Program-made: the position numbers and the translations under genes | Shown here: positions 61,285 to 64,000 of the stretch, one piece after another | Position numbering within the stretch: the stretch's first letter is position 1 | How the letters are laid out: each line of letters starts with the position of its first letter | The notes under the pieces: model-generated | Databases searched by the model: none | Told to the model about the DNA's origin: nothing | What the model saw: the letters and a program-made list of their open reading frames with translations, nothing else | DNA from: Peribacillus sp. ACCC06369 | GTDB taxonomy: Bacteria > Bacillota > Bacilli > Bacillales > DSM-1321 | Reading direction: 5' to 3' | Assembly (NCBI RefSeq): GCF_030348945.1 | Contig: NZ_JAUCEN010000002.1 | Location: forward strand, 2,108,001 to 2,172,000 | DNA: 64,000 nt

Positions 61285-61722
61285 ATGAGTAATACAATTT
61301 TAACGGAACAAGAGATTGAAGACTTGTATAATGAAGTTATGAGTATTGGAACACCTAACGTTGGTGGTATTACTTCCTATGTTCCTATTTCAGGTGGATC
61401 AACGAAAACAGAAATACCTCCAATTTATAGAACCTACAAAAATACTGGTGTAAATGAAGCTAAAAATCTAATTTTCGCATATATGATGAAAAAGATTCCT
61501 AAAAAATTAACAGATAGCGTATTTTTAAATTGGCTTTTTGTAAAGTTAAATAGCTGGTCTAAAATTAGTCCAACTTATGTGGGTTCTTGGGTATCAAGTT
61601 CTTATAGCACTGCAGAAAAGAAAAGGAATTATCATGCAATAGTGGTTCGTTATGGAAAAATTAATTGTACATCACCTAAATCTGTTCAATATTTCCAATG
61701 CAATTACTGGTTCGGGAAATAA
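61285..61722 (+). CDS. Unknown protein, possibly secreted product that lost its signal peptide
   Basis: A 145-residue protein with no recognised domain. It starts LTEQEIEDLYNEV, has a Gly/Ser/Thr-rich segment near 25-40, a helical basic stretch (AYMMKKIPKKL) near 70, and two C-terminal cysteines spaced as in NCTSPKSVQYFQC. No signal peptide is present, but a signal-peptide ORF ends 34 nt upstream. The next gene encodes a four-segment membrane protein 23 nt on. Toxin/immunity pairs have this layout, but that is speculation. Confidence 0.55.
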   Translation: MSNTILTEQEIEDLYNEVMSIGTPNVGGITSYVPISGGSTKTEIPPIYRTYKNTGVNEAKNLIFAYMMKKIPKKLTDSVFLNWLFVKLNSWSKISPTYVGSWVSSSYSTAEKKRNYHAIVVRYGKINCTSPKSVQYFQCNYWFGK

Positions 61723-61745
61723 TAATCTAGGGAATGGGGGATTAG

Positions 61746-62111
61746 ATGAAATTGAAAATATTATTAAGAATAGGTATCTTATTATTATTTTCTTTTCTAA
61801 TGATTTTTGATTATTTCCCACATATCGTTTTCAATGACATACCTGAGACGGCACTGACATTTGGAATTATCTCAGTGGCGATTATCTATATTGTCCTTAA
61901 TCGAAAGACTGAAAAAGAATGTGAACATTCATTAATTGTAGAAGCAGTATTTATTTTTTATACTTTAGTGCTAATAGGAGTATTAACATTAATGGGGGGA
62001 GAATCCACTGTAGGAATCTCCTTAAAAAATCCTATCTTATGGTTTGTTTTATTATTGACAATAGTTGATATGACATTAAGATATAGGAAAATTAATGATA
62101 GCAAACTCTAG
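61746..62111 (+). CDS. Four-segment membrane protein, unknown
   Basis: A 121-residue protein with four hydrophobic segments (about 6-23, 34-50, 63-82, 92-108) and a charged C-terminus. GGGGG precedes ATG 61746. It is tightly linked to the preceding unknown protein, so a protective or export partner is conceivable. No family is recognised. Confidence 0.65.
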   Translation: MKLKILLRIGILLLFSFLMIFDYFPHIVFNDIPETALTFGIISVAIIYIVLNRKTEKECEHSLIVEAVFIFYTLVLIGVLTLMGGESTVGISLKNPILWFVLLLTIVDMTLRYRKINDSKL

Positions 62112-62147
62112 ACTTAAGAAATCGGGGCATTTCGGGGCGATAAAAAA

Positions 62148-62264
62148 CAGCCACATGGCTGCCTCTTTACTTTAAATTATCTAAGACTCAAAAGCTTTAG
62201 GAACAGTACATGTACTTTATTATTTTTTATAACAAACGAAGAAGCCTTTATAGCTTCTTCGTTT
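62148..62264. terminator. Two hairpins between convergent genes
   Basis: CAGCC-ACAT-GGCTG (62148-62161) followed by CTCTTTACTTT would end the rightward transcript. AAACGAAGAAGC (62234-62245) and GCTTCTTCGTTT (62253-62264) form a perfect 12-bp stem; on the minus strand GTTATA follows, serving the gene at 62285. Confidence 0.55.
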
Positions 62265-62284
62265 GAATGTTTAAGAGTGTTCCC

Positions 62285-62692
62285 TTATTTCGCAATAAAT
62301 TGAATGCTATAATCTTTTCCATTGATACCCTTCAGCAAGGATTTTATTAATTTTGCGTACCTTTCCTCCAGCCAATCTCGGGCGAACTCATTAGGTGCAA
62401 CCAATGTCATTTGGTCATTTTCAATCGAAGTCAAGTATACATCTTTCAACCATGTCTCATAGCTAGGCTTAGAGATCTTTTTCTGCAATTGTACTTTAAC
62501 GAGGGAGAATATATCTTGATCGTCCAACAATTCAGTTTGTAATGTGACATCTTCAAACGGTGGCACAGCTTCTTTATCTGGTTTTAAATGATTTATTATT
62601 TGAGTGGCACGATTTAATTCATGTTCAAGTGAAAGTTTAAGCTCTTGTAACTCTTTCATTAAAATATCTTTAGATTTATCATTTCTATCCAT
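62285..62692 (-). CDS. DnaA-domain-I-like protein
   Basis: A 135-residue protein. Residues about 10-40 are a charged, coiled-coil-like helix (ELKLSLEHELNRA). The C-terminal part (about 70-125) closely resembles DnaA domain I: KISKPSYETWLKDV and LVAPNEFARDWLEERYAKLI, as in replication initiator DnaA. The AAA+ and DNA-binding domains are absent. Domain I mediates DnaA self-association and binding of DnaB, SirA or others, so a stand-alone copy could modulate initiation. The start codon is ATG 62692; no clear ribosome-binding site was noted. Confidence 0.8.
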   Translation of the reverse strand: MDRNDKSKDILMKELQELKLSLEHELNRATQIINHLKPDKEAVPPFEDVTLQTELLDDQDIFSLVKVQLQKKISKPSYETWLKDVYLTSIENDQMTLVAPNEFARDWLEERYAKLIKSLLKGINGKDYSIQFIAK

Positions 62693-62999
62693 TGTACGTC
62701 CCCTTGCTATCTGGTTATCTTTTTATTTAGTATAACTTCTTTTTGTTCTAATCCCATGACGAATTCTACACGAAATAAAACCTAGAAAACTATACTGAAG
62801 CCTTATGTAAGAAGTGATGATCATTTTCATTAAATAATCCAGAAAAATTAGTCCACGAGTCCAAGAATTGAACACGAGGTGGTTAAGTAAGGGAAATATA
62901 CTGCATGAAATACACAGTGATCATTAAAAATAATTCCAATATAATTCAGAGAGATAGTTCCTACAGCTATCATGATTGAATGAAGTTAGAAAGATTAAA
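62693..62999. other. Intergenic region
   Basis: No gene or RNA is recognised. Confidence 0.3.
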
Positions 63000-63191
63000 T
63001 CAAATTTCATTCCTGTTTTTGAAATATTGTACATTTGGTTCTTTTTCATGCTCAAGTAAATTCAATAGTTTATCCAGTTCCTGGCTATTATGTAATGTTT
63101 TTGGAGAAGTTAATCCATATGTCAATGCGGTAGTTATTAAATCTTTCCTCAATATCTCGATTTTTTCATGTAATGCTTCAATACTTACCAA
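63000..63191 (-). CDS. Spo0E-like sporulation phosphatase
   Basis: A 63-residue protein with the Spo0E-family signature SQELDKLLN in the second helix, preceded by EALHEKIEILRKDL as the first. Family members dephosphorylate Spo0A~P and delay sporulation. TTG 63191 (after GAGGG) is preferred; TTG 63206 would add five residues. It supports assignment to an endospore former. Confidence 0.82.
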   Translation of the reverse strand: MVSIEALHEKIEILRKDLITTALTYGLTSPKTLHNSQELDKLLNLLEHEKEPNVQYFKNRNEI

Positions 63192-63206
63192 TGCAAAATC
63201 CCTCAA

Positions 63207-63784
63207 GTACTTTCTTTTATTGTTATGAATCTATTATTACATAAATTAGGTTGCTTTCAAATACAAAGTAAGTGTTCACTTATAAAAAATAACTTATTCG
63301 GGAGGGAGCAATACAAATCTGAAAATGAAAAATCTACATACTATCATTCATATATGTCGTTACAAATAACTGTTTGTATAAGATTATTGCCTCCGTACAA
63401 TACGAACCGTTAAAAACATCAGGATCTTAATTTGATATGGCATAAATTTGTGATAAGGAATATAATTTGTATTAGGTAAACTTTTTGATTTTATTTTCAT
63501 ATAGTTAATATCCATTTTTAGAGAGTTGTAATCGTAAAACCGTATAATATAGGAGAGTTTTTAATATTTGTTAAATTCTTAAGAATAGATATTTATTCTC
63601 CTTTTTACTAACTGTTTTCGTTTATTGCTAGGATGGAAATGATTAGTTGCTGAGTTTATCAAAAATTAATTAGAGATGAAACTATTAAAGTGTTAAGAAG
63701 CATCAAGAGGTTTTGACTTAATAATTTTAAGATGGACAAGCTCTATATTTTACTATGAAGATGAGGAAAAATTTCATATTTTAT
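63207..63784. other. Intergenic region before the riboswitch
   Basis: No intact gene is recognised. The short rightward frame at 63225-63413 has no ribosome-binding site. The promoter of the riboswitch transcript should lie in the last 100 bases. Confidence 0.3.
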
Positions 63785-63970
63785 TGGAATGGGTATATTC
63801 GTTTAATAGCGAATATTTAAAAGGGAAGCCGGTGCAAAATCCGGCACGGTCCCGCCGCTGTAAGGGTGAGTCCTATGCAAGAAAGTCACTGGATAATATC
63901 CGGGAAGACGCATGGAGATGATGAACCTAAGTCAGAAGACCTGCCTGTTCTAGAAATGCTGTTAACCTAC
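63785..63970 (+). ncRNA. Adenosylcobalamin (B12) riboswitch
   Basis: The class is recognised by AAAAGGGAAGCCGGTGCAAA, ATCCGGCACGGTCCCGCC, GCTGTAAGGG, a B12-box-like AGTCACTGG, GGGAAGACG and AAGTCAGAAGACCTGCC in canonical order. ATATTCG/CGAATAT precedes as an early stem. The 3' part leads into a purine-rich GGGAGATAGGGAGG, the ribosome-binding site of the next gene, so translational control is plausible. Exact ends are approximate. Confidence 0.95.
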
Positions 63971-63991
63971 GGGAGATAGGGAGGTGTTAGA

Positions 63992-64000
63992 GTGCTAGAA
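63992..64000 (+). CDS. Start of a gene controlled by the B12 riboswitch (truncated by window end)
   Basis: GTG CTA GAA, 11 nt behind GGGAGG, is a plausible start. Only three codons are in the window, so no product can be named; riboswitch context suggests cobalamin transport, synthesis or a B12-independent isoenzyme. Confidence 0.5.

Noticed and set aside
63225..63413. 62-codon rightward frame before the riboswitch
   Set aside because: No ribosome-binding site and no coding features; overlaps the region where promoters are expected.
1..64000. CRISPR array, prophage or tRNA genes
   Set aside because: No regularly spaced repeats, phage structural genes or tRNA cloverleaf were seen on either strand; only the group II intron and IS-like relic represent mobile DNA.

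Overview
The window looks like chromosomal DNA of a low-GC, spore-forming Bacillaceae member (Bacillus/Peribacillus-like). This rests on AGGAGG ribosome-binding sites, frequent TTG/GTG starts, rho-independent terminators, a Spo0E-like phosphatase, YolD, a YhaQP-type ABC exporter, a csoR-copZ-copA operon, CcpA-type cre sequences and a group IIC intron. No rRNA, tRNA, CRISPR array or prophage was seen.

Positions 1-40.6 kb form one long catabolic island for small di- and tricarboxylates and amides, in three blocks. Block A (1-12.9 kb) encodes a family III CoA-transferase, an aconitase/LeuCD-type hydratase, an HMG-CoA-lyase-like aldolase, a clear maleate cis-trans isomerase, a D-malate/tartrate dehydrogenase, a MatC-like carrier, two FCD-type GntR regulators, a maleamate/N-carbamoylsarcosine amidase-like enzyme and an MFS carrier. 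Three intergenic sites share a 20-bp operator-like pattern, GTnnACnGTnnACnGTnnAC; two of them contain the -35 box of a good sigma-A promoter. A broken second copy of the isomerase and an MFS fragment show past rearrangement. I infer a (methyl)maleate, perhaps maleamate, utilisation system. Block B (13.6-25 kb) is a hydantoinase/oxoprolinase operon (hyuA-hyuB-MFS-amidase) behind a textbook sigma-54 promoter (GG-N10-GC), with a divergent PAS-containing sigma-54 activator, followed by a GntR-DUF1185-HIBADH-type dehydrogenase unit. Block C (25.7-40.6 kb) carries a CitE-like lyase, a TctBAC importer, a DASS carrier, an MmgE/PrpD protein, a thioesterase, class I fumarase-type subunits (possible mesaconase), an itaconate-type CoA-transferase, a GntR regulator, a second HMG-CoA-lyase-like enzyme, an enoyl-CoA hydratase and an acyl-CoA dehydrogenase. 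At least five TTGGAT-N5-ATCC-like operators precede its transcription units and a cre site precedes tctBAC. I infer uptake of a C5/C6 acid, conversion to CoA esters and cleavage to acetyl-CoA plus a keto acid.

From 40.9 kb the window is mixed: yolD; a group IIC intron inserted directly behind a terminator, whose domain V appears deleted; decayed fragments (DUF1801 chimera, membrane-protein piece, IS-end-like sequence); a stand-alone GTP cyclohydrolase II; YhaQP; a GH5 lipoprotein; a two-component system beside a GH73 glucosaminidase; the copper operon with two CsoR-type operators; DinB; a frameshifted DUF3784-like gene; a RodA/FtsW-family protein; a secreted-protein/membrane-protein pair with a decayed signal-peptide ORF; a DnaA-domain-I-like protein; Spo0E; and, at the right edge, an adenosylcobalamin riboswitch leading into a gene that starts nine bases before the end.

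All calls come from reading the sequence; no database search was run. Substrates of the catabolic enzymes are inferred from family and context unless stated.
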